Made by a program: the position numbers and the translations under genes. The notes under the pieces were generated by a model. It ran no database searches. It saw only the letters and a list, made by a program, of their open reading frames with translations, and had not been told where the DNA came from. Positions 25,044 to 33,314 of a DNA stretch of 64,000 bases are shown here, piece by piece; position 1 is the stretch's first letter; every line of letters begins with the position of its first letter. The stretch lies in the NCBI GenBank assembly GCA_018716725.1, contig DVJP01000031.1, positions 1 through 64,000 of the forward strand. Reading direction: 5' to 3'. Origin of the DNA: Candidatus Merdivicinus excrementipullorum. Lineage in GTDB: Bacteria > Bacillota > Clostridia > Oscillospirales > Ruminococcaceae.

Positions 25044-27587
25044 ATGAAGCAAAAGTTTCTTGTAACGGGGATGTCCTGCGCGTCCTGCTCCGCCCATGTG
25101 GAGAAGGCCGTGTCAAAGGTCCCCGGCGTTATATCTGTTTCCGTCAGCCTGCTGACCAACAGCATGACAGTCGATTTTGACCAGCAGAAAACCGCCCCGG
25201 AGGCGATTATCCAGGCGGTGCAGCAGGCGGGCTACGGGGCTTCTCTGCCGGATTCCGGCAAAAAAGCGGAAAAGAAAAGCCCTGCAAAAATGGAGGAGGA
25301 CGCCGCGGCTTCCATGAAAAAGCGGCTCATCTGGTCCATGGTGTTTATGATTCCTTTGTTCTATCTGGCTATGGGCCATATGATGCACTGGCCGCTGCCC
25401 GGAATTTTCCTGGGGGATGAAAACCTGCTGATTTTCGCCCTGACCCAATTTTTGCTCTGTCTGCCGGTTTTGATTGTAAACCGGAAATACTTTACAGGCG
25501 GGTTCAAGGCCCTTTGGAACCGTGCCCCCAATATGGATTCCCTTATTGCCATCGGTTCTTCCGCAGCAGTGGTTTACAGCGTCTGGGGCCTGTACCGCAT
25601 GGCCTGGGACATGGGGCGGGGAGACTTGACGGCGGCCCACAGCCACGCCATGAACCTGTATTTTGAAACCGCCGCCATGATCTTGGCCCTGATTACCTTG
25701 GGAAAATACCTGGAAACCCGCTCCAAGGGCAAAACTTCCGAGGCTATTTCCCGGCTCATCGCCCTGACGCCCAAAACAGCTTTGGTGGAACGGGACGGGG
25801 AGGTTTTGGAAATCCCGGCGGAAGATGTGGTCAAAGGGGACATTGTCCATGTAAAGCCCGGTCAGAGGATCCCCGTGGACGGGATTCTGCTGGAAGGGGA
25901 ATCCGCTGTGGATGAATCGGCCCTGACCGGCGAAAGCCTTCCTGTGGACAAAAAGCCCGGGGATAAGCTGACAGGGGCTTCCGTCAACCGCAACGGCTTC
26001 TTAAAAATGCGGGCCGAACGGGTTGGGGAGGATACGGCCCTTGCCCAGATTATCCGGCTGGTGGAGGACGCCAGCGCGTCCAAGGCCCCCATCGCAAAGC
26101 TGGCGGATAAGGTCAGCGGCGTGTTTGTCCCGGTTGTCATCGGCATTGCCTTGGTTTCAGCCCTGATCTGGCTGGCTTTGGGTTACGGCCCGGCCTTCTC
26201 CCTGTCCATCGGCATCGCCGTTCTGGTGATTTCCTGCCCCTGCGCATTGGGGCTGGCAACCCCCACCGCCATTATGGTGGGAACCGGCAAGGGCGCGGAA
26301 AACGGGATTCTCATTAAATCCGGCGAGGCCTTGGAAACCGCACACCTGGCGGATACCGTCGTACTGGACAAAACCGGCACCATCACCGAGGGCCGCCTTC
26401 AGGTAACGGACATCCTGCCCCTGGCAGGCCAGACGGAGGAGGAGCTGCTGGCCCTGGCCGCCGGCATGGAATTAAAATCGGAGCATCCCCTGGGCCAGGC
26501 GGTGGTGCAGGCCGGGGAAGGCCGGGGGATTTCGCCGGTGTCCATGGATTCCCTCCAATCTGTCCCGGGGCGGGGCATCCGTACAGCGGCAAACGGGGCG
26601 GAATTTTACGCCGGAAACCGAATTTTTTTGGAAGAAATGCAAATACCTCTTGCAAACGCACCCGAAAAAGCGGTACAATTAGAGGAAGAAGGGAAAACCG
26701 TCCTGTATTTTGCGGATAAAACCCGGATACTGGGCCTGATTGCTGCGGCGGATACCATCAAGGCCACCAGCGCCCAGGCGGTGCAGGAGCTTCACGACTT
26801 GGGGCTGAAGGTGGTCATGCTCACCGGCGACAGCGCCCGGACGGCCAAAGCCATCCAGCAGAAAGCAGGCATTGAAACGGTCATTGCCCAGGTACTGCCG
26901 GATGAAAAGGAACAGCAGATCCGCAAACTCCAGGAAGAAGGCCGGAAGGTCATTATGGTAGGGGACGGCATCAACGACGCCCCGGCTTTAGCCCGAGCCG
27001 ACGTGGGCATCGCCATCGGCACCGGCACCGACGTGGCCATTGAGTCGGCGGACATCGTGCTGATGCGGGGGGACCTGCGGGATGTCGTCACCGCCGTCCG
27101 GTTAAGCCGCGCGGTAATCCGCAATATCAAGGAAAACCTCTTCTGGGCCTTGTGCTACAATAGCCTGGGGATCCCCTTGGCGGCGGGGCTTTTCTATCCC
27201 CTGTTCCACATGACCTTAAACCCCATGTTCGGGGCCGCCGCCATGAGCTTAAGTTCCGTCTGTGTGGTGACAAACGCCCTGCGGCTGAAGTTTTTTAAGC
27301 CTCTGCCCTCCGCCTGCCCCATGCCTCCGGCGGTTCCGGAGAAAACCGCGGAGCAGAAGCCCTTCCAAAAGCGAATCGGCGTGGAGGGGATGATGTGCGC
27401 CCACTGCGTCGCCCATGTAACAGAGGCCTTGGAAGCCCTGGATGGGGTAGTAAAAGCCGATGTTTCCCTGGAGGACGCCGCCGCCGTTGTCACCTTTTCC
27501 AAGGAAATCCCTGCCGAAACCATCAAACATGCCATTGAAGAAGCCGGGTATCAGGTAACTTCTCTGGACGACCCCGCAAAGGAGTAA
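25044..27587 (+). CDS. copA: Copper-exporting P1B-type ATPase CopA with N- and C-terminal metal-binding domains
   Basis: The 847-residue membrane ATPase pumps Cu(I) out of the cytoplasm. Domains in order are an N-terminal HMA domain (G-M-S-C-A-S-C, Cys12 and Cys15), two leading membrane helices, the actuator domain (T-G-E-S), the membrane metal site C-P-C near residue 398, the phosphorylation site D-K-T-G-T near residue 442, S-E-H-P-L-G near 479 and G-D-G-I-N-D-A-P near 640. After the last helices and a Pro-rich linker comes a second HMA domain (G-M-M-C-A-H-C near residue 783), which resembles a fused CopZ chaperone. The start has GGAGG upstream. csoR follows after 4 bases. Confidence 0.96.
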   Translation: MKQKFLVTGMSCASCSAHVEKAVSKVPGVISVSVSLLTNSMTVDFDQQKTAPEAIIQAVQQAGYGASLPDSGKKAEKKSPAKMEEDAAASMKKRLIWSMVFMIPLFYLAMGHMMHWPLPGIFLGDENLLIFALTQFLLCLPVLIVNRKYFTGGFKALWNRAPNMDSLIAIGSSAAVVYSVWGLYRMAWDMGRGDLTAAHSHAMNLYFETAAMILALITLGKYLETRSKGKTSEAISRLIALTPKTALVERDGEVLEIPAEDVVKGDIVHVKPGQRIPVDGILLEGESAVDESALTGESLPVDKKPGDKLTGASVNRNGFLKMRAERVGEDTALAQIIRLVEDASASKAPIAKLADKVSGVFVPVVIGIALVSALIWLALGYGPAFSLSIGIAVLVISCPCALGLATPTAIMVGTGKGAENGILIKSGEALETAHLADTVVLDKTGTITEGRLQVTDILPLAGQTEEELLALAAGMELKSEHPLGQAVVQAGEGRGISPVSMDSLQSVPGRGIRTAANGAEFYAGNRIFLEEMQIPLANAPEKAVQLEEEGKTVLYFADKTRILGLIAAADTIKATSAQAVQELHDLGLKVVMLTGDSARTAKAIQQKAGIETVIAQVLPDEKEQQIRKLQEEGRKVIMVGDGINDAPALARADVGIAIGTGTDVAIESADIVLMRGDLRDVVTAVRLSRAVIRNIKENLFWALCYNSLGIPLAAGLFYPLFHMTLNPMFGAAAMSLSSVCVVTNALRLKFFKPLPSACPMPPAVPEKTAEQKPFQKRIGVEGMMCAHCVAHVTEALEALDGVVKADVSLEDAAAVVTFSKEIPAETIKHAIEEAGYQVTSLDDPAKE

Positions 27588-27591
27588 CGAA

Positions 27592-27852
27592 ATGAAAGCA
27601 GATCAGAAACAAATGACACGCCTTTTGAAAACCGCCCGGGGCCAGATCGACGGCATCCTCAAAATGATAGAAGAGGACCGTTACTGCCTGGACATTTCCC
27701 ACCAGATTATGGCGGCGGACGCCATCCTGCGCCGGGCCAACAAAGAAGTGCTGAAGGCCCACCTGGAAGCCTGCATCCTGGAGGCGGTGCAGCAGGGGGA
27801 TGTGGACAAGGTAAAAGAGCTTACCGACTTTTTCGACAAATCCTACCAATAA
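27592..27852 (+). CDS. csoR: Copper-sensing repressor CsoR
   Basis: This 86-residue all-helical DUF156 protein has the Cu(I) ligand set of CsoR: Cys in R-Y-C-L-D-I near residue 32, and His and Cys in L-K-A-H-L-E-A-C. These are the C-H-C positions that distinguish CsoR from the nickel/cobalt RcnR and formaldehyde FrmR members. Copper binding releases it from DNA. It is cotranscribed with copA and most likely acts on the palindrome in the copA promoter, giving negative autoregulation. Confidence 0.92.
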   Translation: MKADQKQMTRLLKTARGQIDGILKMIEEDRYCLDISHQIMAADAILRRANKEVLKAHLEACILEAVQQGDVDKVKELTDFFDKSYQ

Positions 27853-27856
27853 ACCG

Positions 27857-27908
27857 ATGAAAAAACGGCAATTAAGGAAAAGTTAAGGTTTTCCTCCGTT
27901 TTTTTCAA
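27857..27908 (+). terminator. Terminator after csoR
   Basis: An outer stem (AAAAAACGG with CCGTTTTTT) encloses an inner stem (AGGAAAA with TTTTCCT), and a T-run follows. Confidence 0.75.
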
Positions 27909-27936
27909 GACAAATGAATCCGGAATGGGGTATAAT
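27907..27936 (+). promoter_or_regulatory. Promoter of the VanY-VanR-VanS-like cluster
   Basis: AAGACA and TATAAT are 18 bases apart. The predicted start of transcription is near 27944, downstream of the most upstream in-frame ATG (27914), so translation must begin at 27971. Confidence 0.65.
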
Positions 27937-27970
27937 AGGACACAGATTACAGGATTGGAGTGTTCGATTT

Positions 27971-29032
27971 ATGCCCCGTTATTCTCGCCGCCGCAAAATC
28001 CGATGGAGCCGTGTGCTGTCCTGTGCTTTTGCGGCGATTTTGCTGACTGCCGCCGTTGGGATTTTAATACAGGTATCCGCCGAATTCCCCTTATCCGCCG
28101 CCGACAGGGAAAGTTCCCAGACAGAGGATGGAACCGTTTCGCTGGCGGAAGCGTCGGATGTTTCTGCCGCCGCTTCCGCCACAGTGGAAAAAGACTCGCT
28201 GCCGGAAGGCTGGGAGTGGACAACCGTCCCGGCGGAAACCCCTTACACCGGCGATCTGATTCTGGTAAACCCGGATTACGCCTATCAAGCGGGGAGTGAA
28301 ACACCGGTTTCCGTGCTGGAATATAAGACGGATTCCTATTATGTAAAGGACCGGAATGTGGCCCTGCTGGAAAATGTGGTGGGCCATTTAAACGACATGA
28401 TGGATGATTTTACCGCCCAGTCCGGCCTGACGGACGTCCTGCTCATCAGCGGCTGGCGGGACCCGGACCGCCAGGAAACGCTGTATCAGGAGGATTTGGA
28501 GGAGAAAAACCAGACCCAGTCCACCCTGGTGGCGGTTCCCGGCCACAGCGAGCATCACACCGGCCTTGCCTTTGACTTTGGCCTCATGCAGCAGGTGGAA
28601 GGGGTGGGCCGCACCTACGATGGCACAGGCAGCTACGCTTGGATCAACGAAAACTGCCAGGAATACGGGTTTGTGGTCCGTTATCCGGAGGATAAGATGG
28701 ACATCACCAAAATCGAGTACGAACCTTGGCATTTCCGTTATGTGGGACAGCCTCACGCCAAAATCATGAACGACAGCGCCATTGTGGGCAGCCCCATCTG
28801 TCTGGAAGAATATATTGAATTTCTGAAAAAATATCCCCTGGACGGGGAGCATTTGTCCGCTTACGGATATGAAATCTGCTGGCAGGAACCGGAGAAGCAG
28901 GCGGACGGCCAGCTGAAAATCGCCGTCCCCTCCGGCCGGGATTACACCCTGTCTGGGGACAATACCGGCGGGATCATTGTAACCGCAGAAGATACAGGAG
29001 ATGGAGCCAATGACGATTTTAGTCGCGGATGA
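27971..29032 (+). CDS. Membrane-anchored D,D-carboxypeptidase, VanY family
   Basis: From the ATG at 27971 the product has 353 residues: a basic N-terminus, one membrane helix (about residues 14-35), a Ser/Thr/Glu-rich linker and a zinc peptidase domain. The VanY/LAS-family signature S-E-H-H-T-G-L-A-F-D lies near residues 192-201, and the C-terminal zinc/catalytic segment E-P-W-H-F lies near residue 252. Such enzymes remove the terminal D-Ala of peptidoglycan stem peptides. A C-terminal extension of about 85 residues is unassigned. It overlaps the response-regulator gene, so it is co-expressed with the two-component system. Confidence 0.85.
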   Translation: MPRYSRRRKIRWSRVLSCAFAAILLTAAVGILIQVSAEFPLSAADRESSQTEDGTVSLAEASDVSAAASATVEKDSLPEGWEWTTVPAETPYTGDLILVNPDYAYQAGSETPVSVLEYKTDSYYVKDRNVALLENVVGHLNDMMDDFTAQSGLTDVLLISGWRDPDRQETLYQEDLEEKNQTQSTLVAVPGHSEHHTGLAFDFGLMQQVEGVGRTYDGTGSYAWINENCQEYGFVVRYPEDKMDITKIEYEPWHFRYVGQPHAKIMNDSAIVGSPICLEEYIEFLKKYPLDGEHLSAYGYEICWQEPEKQADGQLKIAVPSGRDYTLSGDNTGGIIVTAEDTGDGANDDFSRG

Positions 29033-29696
29033 TGAAAAGGAAATCGCCGACCTGGTGGAGCTTTATTTAAAAAACGAGGGTTATGATATCCGGAAATTCC
29101 ACGACGGTCTTTCCGCCTGGCAGGATATTCAGGAAAACCCGCCGGATCTGGCCATTCTGGATGTGATGATGCCGGGCTTAGACGGCTTTGCCCTCTGCCA
29201 GAAAATCCGGGAGAAGTATAATTTCCCGGTGATTATGCTGACGGCCAAGGTGGAGGGGATGGACAAAATCAACGGCCTCTCCCTTGGGGCGGACGATTAT
29301 GTGACAAAGCCCTTTAACCCACTGGAAGTAGTGGCCCGGGTCAAGGCCCAGCTGCGGCGCTATACCCACTATAACCAGGAAAGCCAGCTGGACAGCCGGG
29401 ATGTAATCGACTTTTCCGGCCTGATTATCAACCGGAAAACCCACGAATGCACCCTGGACGAGCGTACCTTAGAGCTAACCCCCACGGAATTCGATATCCT
29501 CTGGCTTTTGTGCGAAAACCGGGGCCGGGTCATCAGCTCGGAACAGCTTTTTGAGCAGGTCTGGGGGGAAAAGTACTTAAACAGCAACAACACGGTGATG
29601 GTGCACATCCGGCACCTGCGGGAAAAAATGGGGGAGCCTTTCCGCAACCCGCGTTTCATCAAGACCGTGTGGGGAGTGGGGTATAAAATTGAATAA
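29010..29696 (+). CDS. Response regulator, VanR-like (OmpR family)
   Basis: This is a 228-residue OmpR-type regulator: a receiver domain with the acidic pair D-D-E, phospho-Asp near residue 51 (I-L-D-V-M-M-P) and conserved Lys in T-K-P-F, then a winged helix ending V-W-G-V-G-Y-K-I-E. The run I-N-R-K-T-H-E-C-T-L and the spacing match VanR proteins of the VanG/VanC type. The start at 29010 has AGGAG 9 bases upstream; the ATG at 29001 has no room for one. It overlaps the carboxypeptidase gene by 23 bases and the kinase gene by 8. Confidence 0.88.
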   Translation: MTILVADDEKEIADLVELYLKNEGYDIRKFHDGLSAWQDIQENPPDLAILDVMMPGLDGFALCQKIREKYNFPVIMLTAKVEGMDKINGLSLGADDYVTKPFNPLEVVARVKAQLRRYTHYNQESQLDSRDVIDFSGLIINRKTHECTLDERTLELTPTEFDILWLLCENRGRVISSEQLFEQVWGEKYLNSNNTVMVHIRHLREKMGEPFRNPRFIKTVWGVGYKIE

Positions 29697-30801
29697 GAAA
29701 CGTATCGGGAAACTGGTCCTGCAAATAGCCGGGATTGCGGCCGCGGTAATGATTTTGCTCCTTGTGGTGGTTGACGCGTTTTCCGGCGGGGCCATTGTGG
29801 ATTTTTCCATCAATTTTTTTGATTACCTGGTTTATACCATGGTGTGGGATAAGGTCACCTTCTTTTTCCTTCTGTTTATCCCGGTGCTGCTTATCATTTT
29901 GGTCTGCACCCTGGCCGTTGTCCACCTTTCGGAGAAGCAGGCCAAAATCAAGGCGGAGCGGAGCCTGCGGATGATTCTGGAATCCATTGACACCGTGTTC
30001 AAAAAAGGGGACGCCCTGCTGTCCCTGCCGCCGGAATTTGCCGACGCGGAGAATAAATTAAACGCTATCCGCAACGAAAACCTCCGGAATGAACGCCTGG
30101 CCCGGGAGGCGGAACAACGGAAAAACGATTTGGTGGTCTATTTGGCCCACGATTTGAAAACGCCTTTGACCTCCGTCATCGGCTACTTAACCCTCCTGCG
30201 GGACGAGCCGCAGATTTCCGAAGAGCTGCGGCTGAAATACCAGGGCATCGCGTTAGACAAGGCAAGACGGCTGGAAGATTTAATCAACGAATTTTTCGAC
30301 ATTACCCGGTTCAGCTTGCAGAACATCCAGCTGGAACCCCAGACCTTTGACTTAAACGTCATGCTCCAGCAGTTAATGGAGGAATTTTACCCGGTGCTGG
30401 CGGAAAAATCCTTGTCCGCCCAGTTTTTCCCGGAGGACCAGGTATCCGTCTGCGCCGACCCGGATAAGCTGGCCCGGGTGTTCGGCAACCTGCTGCGGAA
30501 CGCGGCGGCATACAGCTATCCTCACACCCAAATCGCGGTGCGGATGAAAAAATCCGGGGAGGACGTGGTGCTGGGCTTTGAAAACCGCGGCCCTGTCATC
30601 CCGGAACAGAAACAAAAGATGATTTTCCAAAAGTTCTACCGCCTGGACGAATCCCGTTCCAGCCATACCGGCGGGGCCGGATTGGGCCTTGCCATCGCCC
30701 GGGAGCTGGTGGAGCTGCACGGCGGGAAAATCTGGGTCACCAGCTCCGAAGAAATTACAAGATTCTGCGTAAAACTTCCCCTTCACCCCAAGTCCGCTTG
30801 A
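29689..30801 (+). CDS. Sensor histidine kinase, VanS-like
   Basis: The 370-residue kinase starts with TTG inside the end of the regulator gene. Two membrane helices (about residues 9-28 and 50-72) enclose a short external loop, so the sensing surface is small. Next come a linker helix, the dimerisation/phosphoacceptor site (L-A-H-D-L-K-T-P-L-T-S, His near 154) and the ATPase domain with N box (N-L-L-R-N-A), G1 and G2 (G-G-A-G-L-G-L). The phosphoacceptor region is very close to VanS kinases that respond to vancomycin. No ligase follows. Confidence 0.88.
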   Translation: MNKKRIGKLVLQIAGIAAAVMILLLVVVDAFSGGAIVDFSINFFDYLVYTMVWDKVTFFFLLFIPVLLIILVCTLAVVHLSEKQAKIKAERSLRMILESIDTVFKKGDALLSLPPEFADAENKLNAIRNENLRNERLAREAEQRKNDLVVYLAHDLKTPLTSVIGYLTLLRDEPQISEELRLKYQGIALDKARRLEDLINEFFDITRFSLQNIQLEPQTFDLNVMLQQLMEEFYPVLAEKSLSAQFFPEDQVSVCADPDKLARVFGNLLRNAAAYSYPHTQIAVRMKKSGEDVVLGFENRGPVIPEQKQKMIFQKFYRLDESRSSHTGGAGLGLAIARELVELHGGKIWVTSSEEITRFCVKLPLHPKSA

Positions 30802-30825
30802 TTTTTTCCGAAAATATGGTATACT
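30798..30825 (+). promoter_or_regulatory. Promoter of the small membrane protein gene
   Basis: TTGATT and TATACT are 16 bases apart, starting at the kinase stop codon. Confidence 0.55.
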
Positions 30826-30855
30826 GAAAGCAGGAAAACTCGGAAGGAGCGTTTT

Positions 30856-31326
30856 ATGGGAATCTTGGAATGTGTGGTTTATGTATTTCTCCCGACTTTG
30901 CTTGGCTGGCTCTTTAACCTGTGCGCCATGTACGGCGGCGCGGCCTTTGGCCTTGTGTATTACCTGATGCCGGCGGTGGCGCTGCTCGGCTGGTTCTGGG
31001 TTGGGAAGCGGTTTGCCCGGCGGATCAAAAACCCAGTTCTGGCGATTCTGGCCGGCAACAGCATTGGGATTCTTTCCTTAGCCGTCTATCTTTGGCAGGA
31101 ATATTTGGCTGCGGAAAAAATCAACTGGCTCCAGCAGCTGTCCCAGTATTTCTCCTCCTCGCTGATGCTTTTAAACACCCGGATTTTGATGCCTTTCAGC
31201 GCCCAGGTGGACGGCGTGACCCAGATTTCCAACACGGCCATCCAGGTTGTGGGGCTGATCTTAATGCTCCTTCCCTTTATTGGCGGATTTTTCATGGAAA
31301 AACAGAAAAGAAAGCTGGAAAAATAA
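30856..31326 (+). CDS. Four-helix integral membrane protein of unknown function
   Basis: The 156-residue product has about four hydrophobic segments (roughly residues 5-22, 27-47, 58-80 and 125-148) and a basic C-terminal tail. I do not recognise the family. It has its own promoter and a GGAAGGAG ribosome binding site, and a strong terminator follows, so it is a single-gene unit rather than part of the two-component cluster. The low density of charged residues inside the helices argues against a transporter with a polar path. Confidence 0.7.
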   Translation: MGILECVVYVFLPTLLGWLFNLCAMYGGAAFGLVYYLMPAVALLGWFWVGKRFARRIKNPVLAILAGNSIGILSLAVYLWQEYLAAEKINWLQQLSQYFSSSLMLLNTRILMPFSAQVDGVTQISNTAIQVVGLILMLLPFIGGFFMEKQKRKLEK

Positions 31327-31328
31327 AA

Positions 31329-31365
31329 GAACCCGCCGGAACTGATTAGCTCCGGCGGGTTTTCT
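31329..31365 (+). terminator. Terminator after the membrane protein gene
   Basis: A perfect 10-bp GC-rich stem (ACCCGCCGGA with TCCGGCGGGT) is followed by TTTTCT. Confidence 0.85.
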
Positions 31366-31412
31366 GTCAAAAGCTCTTTCATATAAAAAATGTAGACAAG
31401 AAAAATTTTGGT

Positions 31413-31660
31413 CAAGCTTTTTTAAAAGCTTGCAGGGGTGGAGGGGACGGAGTCCCTCCTCGCTCGTCGCAACGAGCGAAATCCAATCCCTTCGCGCCTC
31501 GGGCGCGAACTCTTAAACAAAAAGCGGAGCCATGAACTATAAGTTCATGGCGTGCAGACCCGCCCGCGGATGTCCCCGCGATGTGATTTTACAAAGTAAA
31601 ATCACATTTTAGAATCTTCTAAATTTTTACCACGGTATATTTGCGCTAGCAAATCAGGAA
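31413..31660 (+). repeat. Seven-hairpin structured intergenic element, copy A
   Basis: This non-coding stretch is a chain of hairpins: 31413-31432 (9 bp), 31444-31456 (5 bp), 31461-31478 (7 bp, loop CGCA), 31491-31509 (8 bp), 31529-31551 (10 bp), 31565-31580 (CGCGG...CCGCG) and 31581-31607 (12 bp). A tail holding ACGGTATATTTGC follows. Copy B at 57202 has the same seven hairpins in the same order, with shared linkers but mostly different stem sequences. It may be a structured RNA or a mobile REP-like element. The remainder of this gene-free region (31366-31412 and 31661-31733) holds only a terminator. Confidence 0.75.
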
Positions 31661-31706
31661 CCTTTACGCAGCTGGTCATGCGGCTTATCCTTTTTGAATA
31701 AATCCC

Positions 31707-31735
31707 CGCCGGACCGGTTGGATCCGGCGTTTTTT
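31707..31735 (+). terminator. Terminator downstream of structured element A
   Basis: A stem CGCCGGA/TCCGGCG followed by six T points in the plus direction. It also lies at the 3' end of the convergent epimerase gene, where the minus-strand T-tract is weak. Confidence 0.7.
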
Positions 31736-32600
31736 ACGCTTTTAAGGTCATGGTAAAGGCCGCTTCAAAGGTTTCCCCGGCGGGCAGGAACTGGATACCG
31801 TATTTTTCTTCCAGTTTTCCGGAATCGGTGTGGAAGGAGTCGATGCCGTACCAGGGTTCCAGGCAGACGTAAGGCCCATCGTTTGCGCAGGACCAGATGC
31901 CGAAGTCCGGGAATCCGGCAAAATCCACCCGGACGCTGCGGCCCCCTGCGGACAGCTCCGCCCAGGAGGACTGGATGCCCTTTAAAATCACCGCGTCCCG
32001 CTTAAACCATTCATGGGACAGCTGTTTTTGGGACTGGTTTTCCAAAAAAGGAAGGGTTTCGCCGGTCAAAGCCTTGTCCGCTTTAATGTACCGGACGGCT
32101 GTTTCCGCCTTTTCAAAGGTGATAGTGTAATCGCCGTACTCCTTTCCCTCGTCCATGGGGCAGTTGAAGGCCGGATGGCCGCCCACAGAAAAAGGCATGG
32201 TGTCCGCGTTTTTATTGACCACCCGGAAGCCCTCGCTGACGCTGTTGCCCCGGACAGTGTAAATCACATAAAAGTCGAAGGAAAAGGGGTACTGTTTCCG
32301 GGTTTCCTCGCTGTCGGAGAGCTTCAGTTCCAGGGTATCCTCCGTTTGTTTGGCCAGTTCAAATTCGCTTTTCCGGGCAAAGCCGTGGGAACCCATTTCG
32401 TAGGTCACGCCTTTCCAGGAATATTTCCCGCCGGGAAGGCCGCCCACAATGGGAAACAGGATGGGGGAGCGTCCGGTCCAGTACTCTGGGTCGCCCTGCC
32501 ACAGGTATTCAAAGCCGTCGGCGCCCTTGATGCTTTGCAGTTCCGCGCCCAATGAGCTGACCTTAATTTCCAGCTTGTCCGATTTTAAGGAATAAATCAT
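31734..32600 (-). CDS. Aldose 1-epimerase family protein (LacX-like)
   Basis: The 288-residue cytoplasmic protein has the galactose-mutarotase beta-supersandwich. Its landmarks are G-A-E-L-Q-S-I near residue 20, L-F-P-I-V-G, H-G-F-A-R near 78 (first catalytic His), G-G-H-P-A-F-N near 150 (second His) and C-L-E-P-W-Y-G near 244 with the likely Glu base. This pattern is closer to the LacX/YeaD subgroup than to GalM. It interconverts sugar anomers; the sugar is unknown. The start at 32600 is chosen because the promoter at 32638 leaves no room for the upstream in-frame codons. Confidence 0.88.
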   Translation of the reverse strand: MIYSLKSDKLEIKVSSLGAELQSIKGADGFEYLWQGDPEYWTGRSPILFPIVGGLPGGKYSWKGVTYEMGSHGFARKSEFELAKQTEDTLELKLSDSEETRKQYPFSFDFYVIYTVRGNSVSEGFRVVNKNADTMPFSVGGHPAFNCPMDEGKEYGDYTITFEKAETAVRYIKADKALTGETLPFLENQSQKQLSHEWFKRDAVILKGIQSSWAELSAGGRSVRVDFAGFPDFGIWSCANDGPYVCLEPWYGIDSFHTDSGKLEEKYGIQFLPAGETFEAAFTMTLKA

Positions 32601-32637
32601 GGTAAAATGCACCCTTCTTTCTGTCAATTTACTTTTA

Positions 32638-32665
32638 TTATAAACAAATTGACTGCGCTTTTCAA
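32638..32665 (-). promoter_or_regulatory. Promoter of the aldose epimerase gene
   Basis: TTGAAA and TATAAT are 16 bases apart on the minus strand, about 40 bases before the ATG. Confidence 0.65.
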
Positions 32666-32688
32666 GGGAATTTATCATTTTTGGCCGC

Positions 32689-32717
32689 TTGCCAAGGATT
32701 TTTTTTCGTTGTATAAT
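32689..32717 (+). promoter_or_regulatory. Promoter of the mnmM-pcp pair
   Basis: TTGCCA and TATAAT are 17 bases apart on the plus strand, divergent from the epimerase promoter. Confidence 0.7.
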
Positions 32718-32746
32718 AAGGAAAGAATGAAGAAGGGGGATTGGAA

Positions 32747-33313
32747 TTGTCCGCATTCAACACTTTAACCATTGCCCATCGTTTTATTGAGGAACGCCTG
32801 GTTCCCGGCAGCTTCTGCATCGACGCCACTGCCGGGCGGGGATATGACACGGCCTTCCTCTGCCGGCTCACCGGCCCCGCTGGGAAGGTGCTGGCCTTTG
32901 ACATCCAGCAGGAAGCCATTGACAGCACAAGGGAGCTTCTGGAAAAGGAAGGGCTTTCCTCCATAGCGGAGCTGCACCTGGACAGCCACCACCACATGGA
33001 GCAGTACGCCCAGGAGGAAACGGTGGACTGCATTACCTTTAATTTCGGTTATCTGCCCAAGGGGGACCACAGCATCTGCACCCACGCCCAAACCAGCATC
33101 CCGGCTATTGAGCAGGGTTTGAAGCTCTTAAAGCCCCACGGGATTATGAGCTTATGCATTTATTACGGCGGGGACAGCGGCTTTGAAGAAAAAGACGCCC
33201 TGATGGAATATTTGCAGACCATCGACAGCAAAACCTATACGGTTTTAAAGCTGGAATTTTTCAACCGGCCCAACTGCCCGCCCATTCCGGTGATGATTAT
33301 GAAGGAGGCGTAA
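32747..33313 (+). CDS. mnmM: Class I SAM-dependent methyltransferase, YtqB/MnmM-like
   Basis: The 188-residue Rossmann-fold methyltransferase has the SAM-binding loop D-A-T-A-G-R-G-Y-D-T near residue 28 and the acidic strand end L-A-F-D-I-Q near residue 50. The family signature N-F-G-Y-L-P-K-G-D-H (motif IV) lies near 106. Bacillus YtqB is the tRNA wobble-uridine methyltransferase MnmM, which turns nm5s2U into mnm5s2U; assignment of this homolog is by family. It starts with TTG, either 32747 with AAGGGGG 7 bases upstream or 32741. It ends one base before pcp. Confidence 0.82.
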   Translation: MSAFNTLTIAHRFIEERLVPGSFCIDATAGRGYDTAFLCRLTGPAGKVLAFDIQQEAIDSTRELLEKEGLSSIAELHLDSHHHMEQYAQEETVDCITFNFGYLPKGDHSICTHAQTSIPAIEQGLKLLKPHGIMSLCIYYGGDSGFEEKDALMEYLQTIDSKTYTVLKLEFFNRPNCPPIPVMIMKEA

Positions 33314-33314
33314 C

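Noticed and set aside
27914..27970. Upstream start for the VanY-like protein
   Set aside because: The in-frame ATG at 27914 lies ahead of the predicted transcription start (TATAAT at 27931), so it would not be in the mRNA.
31366..31733. A short protein gene in the hairpin-rich gap
   Set aside because: All frames are broken by stops, no ribosome binding site is seen, and the sequence is explained by successive hairpins.
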